DNA of 62,721 nt from Oceanobacillus sp. Castelsardo (GCF_001659985.1 NZ_LYCS01000016.1:1-62721), one strand, 5' to 3'; shown: positions 52,375 to 62,351, counted from the stretch's first letter. The notes: generated from the sequence alone by a model not told the origin. Made by a program: numbers and translations.

Positions 52375-53286
52375 ATGATTTATACAATAACACTAAATCC
52401 TTCTATCGATTACATTGTTCACGTTAAACAATTTCATCTAGGTGAATTAAATAAAATGGACGACGATGCAAAATTTCCCGGCGGAAAAGGCATCAACGTT
52501 TCAAGAGTTTTAACGGAATTAGAAAGTGATACAACAGCAGTTGGTTTTCTTGGAGGTTTCTCGGGTGATTTCATAAACGATTGGTTGAACAAAGATGGAG
52601 TCCACTCCGATTTCGTCTCCATATCTGATGATACTCGAATCAATATTAAACTTAAATCAGATGTAGAAACTGAAATTAATGGTAGAGGTCCTGTTATTAC
52701 ATCATCTGAGGCCAATGACCTTTTATCAAGATTAGATAAGATAAGTGAAAAAGATACCGTTATTTTATCAGGCAGTAAACCACCTTCCCTACCAGAGGAC
52801 TTTTATGAAGAAATGGTTAAGAAGGTTAAAAAAACAAACGCGGAATTTGTTATTGATACAACTGGGAAAGATTTAAAAGCTACACTACCTTATAAACCGC
52901 TATTGGTAAAACCGAACCGTGAAGAATTATCAGAGCTCTTTAACGTAAATTTAAAAACAATTAAAGATGTCATTCCATATGGTAAAAAATTACTTGATAT
53001 GGGAGCGAAGCATGTCATTGTATCTATGGCAGGCGACGGTGCATTGTTATTTACGAATAATGGGATTTATCAAGGATTCAACCCAAAAGGGAATGTAAAA
53101 AATTCTGTGGGTGCAGGAGATTCTATGATTGCTGGATTTATCGGTCAATATACAAAAAAACAAGATCCGATAGCCGCATTTAAAATGGGGATTGCTTGTG
53201 GAAGTGCAACAGCTTTTTCGGACGACTTAGCTAAAAAAGAAACAATCCTTTCCCTTCTCAATCAAGTAGAACTTAAAGAAATTTAA
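52375..53286 (+). CDS. fruK: 1-phosphofructokinase
   Basis: A 303-residue PfkB-family kinase that phosphorylates fructose 1-phosphate to fructose 1,6-bisphosphate. LNPSIDYIVHV at the N-terminus, FPGGKGINVSRVL near residue 34 and NSVGAGDSMIAGF near 240 (with the catalytic Asp) are the family signatures. Starts 4 bp after fruR and 16 bp before fruA; TGGAGG ribosome site. Confidence 0.95.
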   Translation: MIYTITLNPSIDYIVHVKQFHLGELNKMDDDAKFPGGKGINVSRVLTELESDTTAVGFLGGFSGDFINDWLNKDGVHSDFVSISDDTRINIKLKSDVETEINGRGPVITSSEANDLLSRLDKISEKDTVILSGSKPPSLPEDFYEEMVKKVKKTNAEFVIDTTGKDLKATLPYKPLLVKPNREELSELFNVNLKTIKDVIPYGKKLLDMGAKHVIVSMAGDGALLFTNNGIYQGFNPKGNVKNSVGAGDSMIAGFIGQYTKKQDPIAAFKMGIACGSATAFSDDLAKKETILSLLNQVELKEI

Positions 53287-53301
53287 CAAAGGATGATAGT
53301 C

Positions 53302-55182
53302 ATGAAAATAACCGATTTACTTAGAAAGGACATCATGCTTCTCGACCTTCAAGCAACCGAAAAAGAAGCTGTCATTGATGAAATGATTGAAAGTTTAGTT
53401 AAACATGATGTCATAACAGACGTAAATGAGTTCAAAGATGCCATTTTAAAGAGAGAGGCACAAACGTCTACAGGACTTGGTGATGGTATTGCCATGCCAC
53501 ACGCCAAAAATAAGGCAGTCAAACAACCAACCGTTTTATTCGCGAAAAGTAACAAAGGTGTAAATTATGAATCCCTTGATGGACAACCTGCTTACCTCTT
53601 CTTTATGATTGCTGTACCAGAGGGAGCGAATAACACCCATTTAGAAACGTTAGCAGCGTTATCCCGTCAATTAATCGAAAAAGAATTTGTCAATAGCCTA
53701 AAAAATGCTCAAACACCAGAAGAAGTCCATGCTTTATTTGATGAAGAACAAGAAGAAGTAAAACAAGAAGATCGCTTTGATGAAGAATCAAAAGAAACAA
53801 ATGAAGCGAAACCATTTGTAGTCGCGATTACTGCTTGTCCTACAGGTATTGCTCATACGTATATGGCAGAGGATGCTTTAAAGAAAAAGGCAAAAGAAAT
53901 GAATGTTGATATACGAGTAGAAACTCAAGGATCCGATGGGGCAAAAAATGCTCTTTCCAAAGATGAAATCGAACGAGCAAATGCCGTTATTATTGCTGCA
54001 AGTAAAAAAGTCGATCTTGACCGGTTTAACGGAAAACATCTCATTCAACGCCCTGTTTCAGATGGGATTAACAAAACAGAGGAATTAATTACGAAGGCAG
54101 TTAATAAAGATGCTCCAATATATCAGGGAGATGGCGGTGAAAAGAAAGCCGACAACACCGATGAAAAATCAAATTCAGCATGGGGGAGAATTTATAAGGA
54201 CATTATGAATGGTATTTCCCATATGCTTCCTTTTGTTGTCGGTGGTGGGATTTTAATTGCATTTTCTTTCTTGTTTGAAAGTTTTGTTGGAAGTGAGAGT
54301 ACGATTTTCACATTCTTAAATGAACTCGGTGGAAATGCATTTAATTTCCTTATTCCTATATTTGCAGGATTTATTGCCTTGAGTATTGCCGATCGTCCGG
54401 GCCTAATGCCAGGTATGGTTGGTGGTTTAATTGCTGTAAATAGTAATGCTGGCTTCCTTGGCGGTTTAGTTGCCGGTTTCTTAGCTGGTTATGTAGTTAT
54501 TTGGCTAAAGAAAGTATTTCGTGGATTACCGAAGTCACTTGAAGGACTAAAGCCAATCCTAATTTATCCAGTATTAGGTCTGTTGGTAACAGGAATTTTA
54601 ATGTACTTTATTTTCGGTCCTATTTTTGCAACCATTAATACCGCTATGGTAACATTCTTAGAAAATCTAGGTACAGGCAATGCAGTTATCTTAGGTGCAA
54701 TTTTAGGTGGTATGATGGCCATTGATATGGGTGGGCCTTTTAATAAAGCTGCTTATGCCTTCTCAATTGGTATTTTTACTGATACTGGTGATGGAAGTTT
54801 AATGGCAGCCGTTATGGCAGGTGGGATGATTCCACCACTAGCTATCGCCTTAGCGAGTACTTTATTTAAAAATAAATTTACGGAATCAGAGAAGAAATCT
54901 GGTGCTACAAACTATGTAATGGGCCTTTCCTTTATTACAGAAGGGGCAATTCCATTTGCTGCCGCAGATCCATTGCGAGTGATAGGTTCTTCTATCCTTG
55001 GTGCTGCTATTGCCGGTGGTTTAACCCAATTCTTTAATACTGCGATCCCAGCACCCCACGGTGGAATATTTGTTATTCCATTAGCAGAAAATGCAATATT
55101 TTTCCTATTATCAGTAGTTATTGGTATGATTATATCTGCCTTCGTATTAGGTATCTGGAGAAAGCCTATAGAAGAAAAATAA
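53302..55182 (+). CDS. fruA: PTS fructose transporter, IIABC components fused
   Basis: A 626-residue permease that imports fructose and phosphorylates it at C1. Order of domains: IIA (1-150) with phospho-His H67 in GIAMPHAKN; IIB (170-265) with phospho-Cys C179 in ITACPTGIAHTYMAEDAL; IIC (290-620) with about nine helices and motifs GGMMAIDMGGPFNKAAYAF and FITEGAIPFAAADP. ATG 53302 is chosen by its AAAGGAT. A strong terminator follows, closing the fruRKA operon. Confidence 0.96.
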   Translation: MKITDLLRKDIMLLDLQATEKEAVIDEMIESLVKHDVITDVNEFKDAILKREAQTSTGLGDGIAMPHAKNKAVKQPTVLFAKSNKGVNYESLDGQPAYLFFMIAVPEGANNTHLETLAALSRQLIEKEFVNSLKNAQTPEEVHALFDEEQEEVKQEDRFDEESKETNEAKPFVVAITACPTGIAHTYMAEDALKKKAKEMNVDIRVETQGSDGAKNALSKDEIERANAVIIAASKKVDLDRFNGKHLIQRPVSDGINKTEELITKAVNKDAPIYQGDGGEKKADNTDEKSNSAWGRIYKDIMNGISHMLPFVVGGGILIAFSFLFESFVGSESTIFTFLNELGGNAFNFLIPIFAGFIALSIADRPGLMPGMVGGLIAVNSNAGFLGGLVAGFLAGYVVIWLKKVFRGLPKSLEGLKPILIYPVLGLLVTGILMYFIFGPIFATINTAMVTFLENLGTGNAVILGAILGGMMAIDMGGPFNKAAYAFSIGIFTDTGDGSLMAAVMAGGMIPPLAIALASTLFKNKFTESEKKSGATNYVMGLSFITEGAIPFAAADPLRVIGSSILGAAIAGGLTQFFNTAIPAPHGGIFVIPLAENAIFFLLSVVIGMIISAFVLGIWRKPIEEK

Positions 55183-55186
55183 CAGT

Positions 55187-55222
55187 AAAAGGGATAAGCC
55201 ACAAGGGGGTTATCCCTTTTTT
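55187..55222 (+). terminator. Terminator of the fru operon
   Basis: The stem AAGGGATAA-CC with its complement, T-run of six. Confidence 0.92.
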
Positions 55223-55313
55223 ATTACCACAAATCCCCTACAAAATAAAAGCATTCTAAAAAACAAGCGGAACATACTAAGACTGAAATGAAAAGCAAGG
55301 GGTATGATTCCGT

Positions 55314-55601
55314 ATGGATTTATTAAAGTTAGAAGATAAAATGCCAGATTTTGAAAATCATGAACAAGCAAAACAATGGTTTAAGAATATATTTCATAAC
55401 CATTTTATTATAAGAAGCAGTGATACCTGGAATGGGAAAAAAACCTATTTGTATCATATTGTCAGAGATTTAAACCTATATCACCAATACATGAGGAGCT
55501 TTGCTAATCCTGTCAAAAGAGAAATAACGAACATGGAAACGTTTGAAAGTTATTCGACTGTAGAAATCACGGATAATGGTCACGTTAATATCTTCCTTTA
55601 A
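55314..55601 (+). CDS. Uncharacterised small protein
   Basis: A 95-residue soluble protein starting MDLLKLEDKMPDFENHEQAKQ, with DTWNGKKTYLYHIVRDLNLYHQYM in the middle and a C-terminal beta-rich MESTYSTVEITDNGHVNIF-like end (exact residues VEITDNGHVNIFL). No signal peptide. The only ribosome site is a loosely spaced AAGGGG. I do not recognise a family. It stands alone and shares a terminator with the lipoprotein gene. Confidence 0.68.
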   Translation: MDLLKLEDKMPDFENHEQAKQWFKNIFHNHFIIRSSDTWNGKKTYLYHIVRDLNLYHQYMRSFANPVKREITNMETFESYSTVEITDNGHVNIFL

Positions 55602-55605
55602 ATTT

Positions 55606-55640
55606 AAAAAGTCAACCATTACAAAAATGGCTGACTTTTT
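55606..55640. terminator. Bidirectional terminator
   Basis: A 15-bp stem with one mismatch (AAAAAGTCAACCATT with its partner), T-runs on both strands, between convergent genes. Confidence 0.9.
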
Positions 55641-55644
55641 TTCG

Positions 55645-56478
55645 CTAAAGTCCCGGTACATCTTTTGCCGATTCTTTTATTTCCTCTGGAATTTCGATTT
55701 TATCAATCGTATTTATATTACGATACATAGTATTCACATTTTGTTTCATAATCATTTCTTCTCCCTCAATGGTCATTTTCATATCCATATCTAAATGATA
55801 CTTTTCAATTTGATAGGAATCTTTATTAATGGACATTTCCACTTGTAAATGATTAATCTCTGTATTTTTAAGAATTTCTGTTACTTCTTTACCGATTTGA
55901 GACGTAAGATCTTCTGGTATAATTTCTTTCAATAAATCTTCCGCTAATGTCTTCACTTCATCCTGATTAGGCGAGAATTTGAAAATATAGGCCTCTTCCG
56001 TTTCTTCATAACTTAGATCATCTACATAATCTTGGAACATATTTAACTGGTCTGATGTGTCCATTTGTTCTGTATTAATTAAATCCATAGGAATCGTGGA
56101 TTCATCCATTTTCAACCATTCTCCAGTTAATGAATCAAAACTGTATATTTCGTTATCAACGAAATATAATTCCTGTTCCATTTCCATCGGTCCATCCATT
56201 TCTTCTCCCATTGATATAGAAGCTGTTCCTTTTTGATGCATGGCAAGGGGGTCAACAATAATAGCCCCTGACATTTTACTTTCCATTACCATGGTAGTTT
56301 CTTCCTGAGGTACACTCATCTCCTGCTTCATCTCTATATCAACTTCTGCACTATTCATTTCTTCTGCAGCTTCTAGAGCTTTGTTATAAATTTCATTTAC
56401 TTCCTTGTCCCCACTACTGCATGCTGCAAGAGCCAAAAAGACAATAGTAAGTAAAAGTAGTGTAAACCCTTTTTTCAT
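55645..56478 (-). CDS. DUF6612-type lipoprotein (LolA/LppX-like fold)
   Basis: A 277-residue lipoprotein. Signal sequence with lipobox ALAAC, lipidated Cys near residue 20. The rest alternates beta strands rich in Met and Glu (VDIEMKQEMSVPQEETTMVMES, in parts) and ends with MNVNTMYRNINTIDKIEIPEEI-like sequence (exact: TMYRNINTIDKIEIPEEI). This resembles the DUF6612 family in Bacillaceae with a half-barrel, lipid- or sterol-carrier-like fold. The role is unknown. GGGGGAT precedes ATG 56478. Confidence 0.8.
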   Translation of the reverse strand: MKKGFTLLLLTIVFLALAACSSGDKEVNEIYNKALEAAEEMNSAEVDIEMKQEMSVPQEETTMVMESKMSGAIIVDPLAMHQKGTASISMGEEMDGPMEMEQELYFVDNEIYSFDSLTGEWLKMDESTIPMDLINTEQMDTSDQLNMFQDYVDDLSYEETEEAYIFKFSPNQDEVKTLAEDLLKEIIPEDLTSQIGKEVTEILKNTEINHLQVEMSINKDSYQIEKYHLDMDMKMTIEGEEMIMKQNVNTMYRNINTIDKIEIPEEIKESAKDVPGL

Positions 56479-56589
56479 TTTAATATCCCCCAATTTAATT
56501 ATGATACTATTCATACGAAAATTTATAAGAAAAGTTTCAACCTTTTTCCCAATTCCCCATTGTGAATATATGAGCATATATTCACAAAA

Positions 56590-56608
56590 AGCTCTATTAT
56601 ATAGAGCT
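56590..56608 (-). terminator. Terminator after the small unknown gene
   Basis: The stem AGCTCTAT / ATAGAGCT, 3-nt loop, then TTTTT on the minus strand. Confidence 0.8.
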
Positions 56609-56611
56609 GAG

Positions 56612-56824
56612 TCATTTAAACACTTTCTTTTGGATGAAATTTTCTCCTTCCTTAATTAACTCGCTAATCGGAATTTCCCTTTTACTTACCTCGTTTTCTA
56701 TGATGTCTAATTCTGCTCTCATATTATTGAATTTAATGCCTTTCTCAATATTTTTACATATGTAGATATAGAAGGCGCCCAATAAATGTTTTGGTAAATT
56801 TGAATAGAATTCATCTCTTTCCAC
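56612..56824 (-). CDS. Uncharacterised small protein
   Basis: A 70-residue, helical, charged protein starting with GTG (MERDEFYSNLPKHLLGAFYIY). GGGGGA lies 6 nt upstream and a good terminator follows, so it is likely expressed. The segment PKHLLGAFYIYICKNIEKG could be an amphipathic helix. No family recognised. Confidence 0.62.
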   Translation of the reverse strand: MERDEFYSNLPKHLLGAFYIYICKNIEKGIKFNNMRAELDIIENEVSKREIPISELIKEGENFIQKKVFK

Positions 56825-57140
56825 TGGTCTTCCCCCTAAGTTTATTCTTTATCTTAGAAAAACCCGCATTTGCTAATCCCCCGATGATTATGTTAGTTTT
56901 TCTTAATACATTAAAATTTTCAGTAACACGGAATACTCTTTCTCGCTAAAAATTATGTACGCTACACACATAAAATTATTTTCTGACAATACCTCATATA
57001 CCCCTAAGCACAGAGTGTTAAACCTCTTATCCGTAAATAATTTTATAAAATCTCTCATTTTTTAAGAAAAGTATTTATTAAAATTGTTATGATAAAGCTT
57101 TCCCCACATCCTTTTATTCTAATTTTGTCGAATGAATTCT
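56825..57140. other. AT-rich intergenic region upstream of czrA
   Basis: No ORF, tRNA, repeat or strong hairpin was seen. It should hold the promoter of the small minus-strand gene. The czrA promoter begins at 57141. Confidence 0.4.
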
Positions 57141-57192
57141 TTGACAATTTCATTAAAGTTTAATATATTATTATATGAGTAAATAATCATAT
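57141..57192 (+). promoter_or_regulatory. czrA promoter and operator
   Basis: TTGACA (57141-57146), 17 bp, TATATT (57164-57169). Directly downstream, ATATGA-N8-TCATAT (57173-57192) is an inverted repeat of the ArsR/SmtB operator type and covers the likely transcription start. Autoregulation by the zinc repressor follows naturally. Confidence 0.78.
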
Positions 57193-57220
57193 AAGCATTT
57201 ATAAAAGTGAGGGAAGCTAT

Positions 57221-57541
57221 GTGAATGAAGAACAGATCCACCCTAATCATGACGACTTAGATGAAGAAACATTATTTGTTGTATCGCAAACATTTAAAGC
57301 TTTAGGCGATCCGACACGAATTCGTATACTCTATTTATTATTTAACAACGAGTATTCCGTTAACGAAATTGCAAAAACATTGAATTTACAACAATCAACA
57401 GTATCTCACCAATTACGTTTCCTTAAAAATTTACGCCTAGTAAAATATCGTAGAGAGGGTACTACTTTATATTATTCTCATGATGACGATCACGTAATGA
57501 ATACATTAAAACAAACGATTGAACATGCAAGTCACATGTGA
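57221..57541 (+). CDS. czrA: Zinc/cobalt-sensing ArsR-family repressor CzrA
   Basis: A 106-residue winged-helix repressor. HTH at about residues 45-70 ([20 protein letters not shown]). The C-terminal alpha-5 metal site D-x-H...H-x2-H is complete: D89, H91, H102 and H105. There is no alpha-3N CVC site, so it senses Zn/Co rather than Cd/As. GTG start at 57221 with GAGGGA upstream. It leads the operon with czcD. Confidence 0.94.
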   Translation: MNEEQIHPNHDDLDEETLFVVSQTFKALGDPTRIRILYLLFNNEYSVNEIAKTLNLQQSTVSHQLRFLKNLRLVKYRREGTTLYYSHDDDHVMNTLKQTIEHASHM

Positions 57542-57610
57542 GGTTTCCTTATAAAAATGAATAGATTATAAAAACAACTTAAGAATAATAAGGTATAGGA
57601 GGGAATAAAA

Positions 57611-58564
57611 ATGGGCCATGATCACCATCACCACTATGCACATTCAAATAATAAGAATGCATTACGAATTAGCTTTTTCATTATTTCAGCATATATGATT
57701 ATTGAGGCTGTTGGCGGATTTTTAACAAATAGTTTAGCATTACTTTCAGATGCTGGGCATATGCTAAGTGATTCCATTTCTCTTGGCGTCGGGTTATTAG
57801 CTTTTACTCTTGGTGAAAAAACAGCGGATTATAGTAAAACGTATGGATATAAACGTTTTGAAATTTTAGCAGCCGTATTCAATGGTGTCACACTCATCAT
57901 TATTTCTTTATTTATATTTTACGAAGCAATTCAACGTTTTCTAAATCCACCTGAGGTAGCCTCAACTGGAATGTTGACAATCGCAATTATTGGATTACTT
58001 GTAAATATTCTTGTTGCTTGGATATTAATGCGTGGTGGAGACACAGAAGATAATTTAAACTTAAGAGCCGCCTTTCTTCACGTAATTGGTGATATGCTCG
58101 GTTCTATCGGTGCTATAACGGCAGCATTATTGATTATGTTCTTCGGATGGGGATGGGCAGATCCACTAGCAAGTGTTATCGTTGCAGCTCTTGTCCTTGT
58201 AAGTGGTTGGAGAGTAAGCAAAGATGCCTTGCAGGTGTTAATGGAAGGTACCCCTAAAAACGTTGAAATAAAACAGGTTATAGGCACAATAAAAAAGGTA
58301 GAAGGCGTAATAAGTCTACATGATTTACATGTTTGGAGTATAACAAGTGGATTAAATGCACTTTCCTGTCATGTCGTAGTGGATCATGATATGTCGATTG
58401 AAGAAAGCCAAAGTTTACTAAGAACGATTGAACACGATTTACAACATCAAAGTATTGGCCATGTTACCATTCAATTGGAAAGTGAAGACCACCCCCACGG
58501 TGATAGTCTACTATGCGAGCATGATTATAGCCCTCAAATTCATGCCCACCACCATCATCATTAA
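57611..58564 (+). CDS. czcD: Cation diffusion facilitator CzcD
   Basis: A 317-residue Zn/Co/Cd exporter driven by proton or K+ exchange. N-terminal His-rich stretch (DHHHHYAHS), six membrane helices, the zinc-site residues in LLSDAGHMLSDS (helix 2) and HVIGDMLGS (helix 5), a C-terminal cytoplasmic dimer domain and a final HAHHHHH tail. AGGAGG precedes the ATG. Under CzrA control by position. Confidence 0.95.
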   Translation: MGHDHHHHYAHSNNKNALRISFFIISAYMIIEAVGGFLTNSLALLSDAGHMLSDSISLGVGLLAFTLGEKTADYSKTYGYKRFEILAAVFNGVTLIIISLFIFYEAIQRFLNPPEVASTGMLTIAIIGLLVNILVAWILMRGGDTEDNLNLRAAFLHVIGDMLGSIGAITAALLIMFFGWGWADPLASVIVAALVLVSGWRVSKDALQVLMEGTPKNVEIKQVIGTIKKVEGVISLHDLHVWSITSGLNALSCHVVVDHDMSIEESQSLLRTIEHDLQHQSIGHVTIQLESEDHPHGDSLLCEHDYSPQIHAHHHHH

Positions 58565-58567
58565 TAG

Positions 58568-58602
58568 AAAGCTGATTTTCTATTTAAAGAAAGTCAGCTT
58601 TT
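58568..58602. terminator. Terminator between czcD and pdxR
   Basis: A 13-bp stem AAGCTGATTTTCT with its complement (one G-T). Confidence 0.82.
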
Positions 58603-58607
58603 CCATA

Positions 58608-60014
58608 CTATTTACCCATTTCTAATTCCCAACTATTAACCAATATATGAATGGCCTTCTCCAATTCATCCTCAGGAATTCCCGCGAATCCCAAAATAAT
58701 CATAGGTGGACTTTTATCCAATTTCTTGAGGGAATAATAGGATATTGGATAAATTGTAATCTTTGATTTTTTAGCCCTTTCTACTAGTTCTTCTTCTTTC
58801 ATTCCATTTTTTATGACAAGTACAATATGAAGTCCAGATTGTTCCCCAATCACTTGTATTTCCTTAAAAGGTTTAATTAATTCTAACGTTTTATCTAATT
58901 TTCTACGGTAAATTTTCCTCATTCGATTTAAATGTCTTTCGAAGTCACCTTCTCTCATAAATTCAGTTAAAATATGCTGATCAATCCTTGAAACAGTACA
59001 TTGGTAAAAGGATAATTCTTCCTTATATTTTTTCCATAACTTTTTGGGTAAAACCATATAACTAATCCGTAGAGATGGAATCAGTGACTTAGAAAAAGAT
59101 CCGAGATAAATTACTTTTCCAGCTTGATCCATACTTTGCAGAGATGGAATTGTCTTACCACTATACCGAAATTCACTATCATAATCATCTTCAATAATAT
59201 ATCTATTTACCGATTCTCTTGCCCATTTTAATAATTGCATCCTTCGATTAACGGAAAGAACCGAGCCATAAGGAAAGTGATGAGAAGGTGTAACATAGAC
59301 AATGTCAATATCCGTATTTTCTATTTGCTTCACTATAATTCCATCCTCGTCTACTCGTAAAGGATGTACCTCTTTTTCGTTGTTTTTCAGCATTTTTGAG
59401 ATGATGTGGTACCCAGGATCTTCTACTCCATAAATCGTGTCTTTATTAAATAAAAGAATAAGTTGTTGCAGTAGAATTTCACTTCCTGCACCAATAATGA
59501 CTTGTTCAGGTGAACATTGAACCCCCCTGGCATGGTACAAATATTGTGAGATTTCTTGTCGTAGCTCTAATTCCCCTTGCATATCCCCTAATAAAAGCAA
59601 AGAATGATAGTTCTCATCAATCCTATTTTTTGCATATTTTCTCCACTTTTTAAAAGGGAAATTTTCAGTATCAATCCAGCTTGGATGAAAATGATACTTT
59701 AGTTCTTCTTCTTTTTCTTCGTTTTCACTTATTTTTATTTCATTTTGCTGAACATATTCTAATTCTTCATAGGCTAACACAAAATAACCTTTTCTTGGAA
59801 CACTTTCAACATAACCTTCTGCTAATAGTTGATCATAAGCCGTCTCAACCGTATTTTGACTAATCCTAAGAAATTCGGATAACTTCCTTTTAGACGGAAG
59901 TTTAGCACCGTATTCTATTCTTCCTACAATGATTTCATTTTTTATAAAATTATACAATTGTTCGTATAATGGTACTTCACTTGATCGATTTAAATGACAG
60001 GATAACATCTCCAT
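58608..60014 (-). CDS. pdxR: MocR-type regulator of vitamin B6 synthesis (PdxR)
   Basis: A 468-residue GntR-aminotransferase fusion. The winged helix covers residues 10-75 (YEQLYNFIKNEIIVGRIEYG, KLSEFLRISQNTVETAYDQL). The fold-type-I aminotransferase-like domain (110-465) has the PLP Lys in LGSFSKSLIPSLR. MocR proteins bind PLP but act as regulators. It is divergent from pdxST, the layout of PdxR in other Firmicutes, where it activates pdxST when PLP is low. ATG 60014 follows AAGGAG. Confidence 0.88.
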   Translation of the reverse strand: MEMLSCHLNRSSEVPLYEQLYNFIKNEIIVGRIEYGAKLPSKRKLSEFLRISQNTVETAYDQLLAEGYVESVPRKGYFVLAYEELEYVQQNEIKISENEEKEEELKYHFHPSWIDTENFPFKKWRKYAKNRIDENYHSLLLLGDMQGELELRQEISQYLYHARGVQCSPEQVIIGAGSEILLQQLILLFNKDTIYGVEDPGYHIISKMLKNNEKEVHPLRVDEDGIIVKQIENTDIDIVYVTPSHHFPYGSVLSVNRRMQLLKWARESVNRYIIEDDYDSEFRYSGKTIPSLQSMDQAGKVIYLGSFSKSLIPSLRISYMVLPKKLWKKYKEELSFYQCTVSRIDQHILTEFMREGDFERHLNRMRKIYRRKLDKTLELIKPFKEIQVIGEQSGLHIVLVIKNGMKEEELVERAKKSKITIYPISYYSLKKLDKSPPMIILGFAGIPEDELEKAIHILVNSWELEMGK

Positions 60015-60131
60015 TTTTATACTCCTTTTTACTGACCCCTTCAATTAATTAGAAACTGACACTTTCAATAGTATCACAATTATTTTTATAATGTAGTATA
60101 TTATTTAGAAAAATGATTGGAGTTGGACTAA

Positions 60132-61019
60132 TTGGAAAAGTTATTAGGAACTGAGGCAGTAAAACGTGGAATGGCGCAAATGCAAAAAGGTGGCGTCATC
60201 ATGGATGTCGTTAATGCTGAACAAGCGAAGATAGCAGAAGCATCTGGAGCAGTCGCTGTTATGGCTTTGGAAAGGGTACCATCTGATATTCGTAAAGCTG
60301 GCGGTGTTGCGAGAATGGCAGACCCCCGCATCGTGGAAGAAGTAATGAATGCCGTATCTGTTCCAGTAATGGCAAAAGCACGTATCGGCCATATATCAGA
60401 AGCAAGAGTATTAGAAGCAATGGGTGTTGATTACATAGATGAAAGTGAAGTTCTAACCCCAGCAGATGAGGAATTTCATTTATTAAAAAGTGATTTCACC
60501 GTACCATTTGTTTGCGGATGCCGTGATTTAGGTGAGGCAGCACGACGAATTGGGGAAGGCGCATCCATGCTACGTACAAAAGGAGAACCTGGAACAGGAA
60601 ATATTGTGGAAGCAGTTCGTCACATGCGTAAAGTAAATGCACAAGTACGTAAAGTAGTTAGAATGAATGATGATGAATTAATGACAGAAGCCAAAATTCT
60701 TGGAGCTCCATATGAAGTATTAAAACAAATTAAAGAAGCTGGGAAATTACCAGTTGTTAACTTTGCAGCAGGTGGAGTTGCAACTCCTGCAGATGCAGCA
60801 TTAATGATGGAACTTGGTGCTGATGGTGTATTCGTTGGATCCGGTATTTTCAAATCAGAAAGCCCTGAAAAATTTGCTAATGCTATCGTTCAAGCTACAA
60901 CATACTATACAGATTATGACTTAATTGGAAAGTTATCTAAGGAACTAGGATCTGCCATGAAGGGGATTGAAATATCTAAATTAGGAAATGAAGATAGAAT
61001 GCAGGAACGTGGGTGGTAA
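60132..61019 (+). CDS. pdxS: Pyridoxal 5'-phosphate synthase subunit PdxS
   Basis: A 295-residue (beta/alpha)8 barrel that builds PLP from ribose 5-phosphate, glyceraldehyde 3-phosphate and ammonia. Nearly all family blocks are unchanged: [21 protein letters not shown] with the first active-site Lys, [10 protein letters not shown], and [22 protein letters not shown] in part. The start is TTG 60132 ([20 protein letters not shown]) with GGAG 9 nt upstream. First gene of pdxST. Confidence 0.97.
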   Translation: MEKLLGTEAVKRGMAQMQKGGVIMDVVNAEQAKIAEASGAVAVMALERVPSDIRKAGGVARMADPRIVEEVMNAVSVPVMAKARIGHISEARVLEAMGVDYIDESEVLTPADEEFHLLKSDFTVPFVCGCRDLGEAARRIGEGASMLRTKGEPGTGNIVEAVRHMRKVNAQVRKVVRMNDDELMTEAKILGAPYEVLKQIKEAGKLPVVNFAAGGVATPADAALMMELGADGVFVGSGIFKSESPEKFANAIVQATTYYTDYDLIGKLSKELGSAMKGIEISKLGNEDRMQERGW

Positions 61020-61085
61020 ATTTAAAGGCGGAAGTGTTATGGCTTTGCTATACACTTCCCGATTTTCATTAGGATGTGTAAAACA

Positions 61086-61682
61086 ATGACTAAATTAACA
61101 ATTGGTGTTCTTGGACTCCAAGGAGCAATTGAGGAACACGTAAAACATATTCATGATCTAGGATTACAAAGTCTTATTATAAAGAAAACCGAACAACTTG
61201 GAGAAGTGGATGGATTAATTCTTCCAGGTGGGGAAAGTACCACGATGAGAAAACTTATAGATCGTTATGAGTTTTTTGAACCCCTGAAGGAGTTTTCGAA
61301 CCAGGGAAAACCAATATTTGGAACTTGTGCTGGAATGGTTCTTCTGGCAAAAGAAATTACCGATTCTAATACAATCCATTTAAACTTAATGGATATAAGT
61401 GTTAAACGAAATGCATTTGGTAGACAAGTGGATAGTTTCGTAACCAAATTAGATGTGAAGAATTTAAAACAGCCATTTAACGCAATTTTTATTCGTGCCC
61501 CCTATATTGAATCAGCAAGTGAAAATGTTGAGATACTAGCTACATATGATGGTAAAATAGTTGCAGCAAAACAAGATCATATTCTAGTAAGTTCATTTCA
61601 CCCTGAACTTACTGATGATAACCGTTTCCTGGAAATATTTGTAAACATGGTGAAAGAACAGAAAGTAGATATGGTTAGGTAG
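61086..61682 (+). CDS. pdxT: Pyridoxal 5'-phosphate synthase glutaminase subunit PdxT
   Basis: A 198-residue class-I glutaminase that feeds ammonia to PdxS. Catalytic triad C81 (FGTCAGM), H172 and E174 (SFHPEL); oxyanion region LPGGEST. ATG 61086 follows AGGATG. The 66-bp gap after pdxS holds an 8-bp hairpin GGAAGTGT/ACACTTCC without a T-run, perhaps an RNA processing or translation-tuning site. Confidence 0.97.
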   Translation: MTKLTIGVLGLQGAIEEHVKHIHDLGLQSLIIKKTEQLGEVDGLILPGGESTTMRKLIDRYEFFEPLKEFSNQGKPIFGTCAGMVLLAKEITDSNTIHLNLMDISVKRNAFGRQVDSFVTKLDVKNLKQPFNAIFIRAPYIESASENVEILATYDGKIVAAKQDHILVSSFHPELTDDNRFLEIFVNMVKEQKVDMVR

Positions 61683-61709
61683 TTCTTACCGTAGGGAAAC
61701 TTCAATGAA

Positions 61710-61747
61710 AAATAGCATACCAATCATTTTTGAACGGTATGCTATTT
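61710..61747. terminator. Terminator of pdxST
   Basis: A 12-bp stem AAATAGCATACC with its complement, T-rich downstream on the plus strand. Confidence 0.85.
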
Positions 61748-61795
61748 AACTTTTATTATTTTTTCAACATGAAAAGTTAAGTTATATCCTATCCT

Positions 61796-62011
61796 CTATT
61801 GTTTAACACGCTTATAGTTCTTATGATTCACTACCGTTTTTATTGGTTCACCCGTTTCTTGATGTTTTCCAATTTGAATAATAACAGAGTTTTCCCTTAC
61901 TAGAAGTACCTTTCCTTCTTTACCTTTTTGTTCACCCTTAACTACTTTTATAGTATCCCCTTCACTAGCTTTCTTTATTGCTTTTTTTTCTGTTTTTTCT
62001 TCCGTTGCCAT
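61796..62011 (-). CDS. KOW-domain small protein (DUF2187/YkvS-like)
   Basis: A 71-residue protein starting MATEEKTEKKAIKKASEGD at ATG 62011, which has AAGGAGG at good spacing; the frame extends 27 codons upstream. The KOW-type barrel GDTIKVVKGEQKGKEGKVLLVRENSVI (in part) resembles ribosomal L24/NusG KOW motifs. The N-terminal tail is lysine- and glutamate-rich. B. subtilis YkvS is similar. RNA or ribosome binding is plausible; not shown. Confidence 0.8.
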   Translation of the reverse strand: MATEEKTEKKAIKKASEGDTIKVVKGEQKGKEGKVLLVRENSVIIQIGKHQETGEPIKTVVNHKNYKRVKQ

Positions 62012-62195
62012 TTTCGTTTCCTCCTTTATTAAAAGGCTCCTCTTATTTTTGTACAAATCGTAAAATACATTCATTTTTGAGCCTAATTTCACTTAGAAGT
62101 AATTGGACAAAGTAGTCTTTTGACCTATTTAAATTTAGCATATTTTTAATGGAATCTCATTTATTTTGTATTTTATTAATATCCTTTTAAAAAGC

Positions 62196-62229
62196 TAGGC
62201 TTGTCACTATTGATTTAACGACAAGCCTA
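62196..62229 (-). terminator. Second terminator downstream of the rRNA operon
   Basis: A 10-bp stem TAGGCTTGTC with its complement, followed by GCTTTTT on the minus strand. With the stronger hairpin at 62307 it would stop rRNA read-through into the KOW gene. Confidence 0.65.
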
Positions 62230-62306
62230 CAGTTACTTTATTTTGAACAATAAAATTTTACTACTTCAAAATGTTTCTTTTCGAAAATTTTAGACTTTCG
62301 GAACGT

Positions 62307-62349
62307 AAAAAAAGGTAAGATATTATACTTTAATATCTTACCTTTTTTT
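62307..62349 (-). terminator. rRNA operon terminator
   Basis: A 19-bp A/T-flanked stem (62307-62325 with 62331-62349), AAGGTAAGATATTA and its complement, directly after 5S on the minus strand. Confidence 0.93.
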
Positions 62350-62351
62350 AT

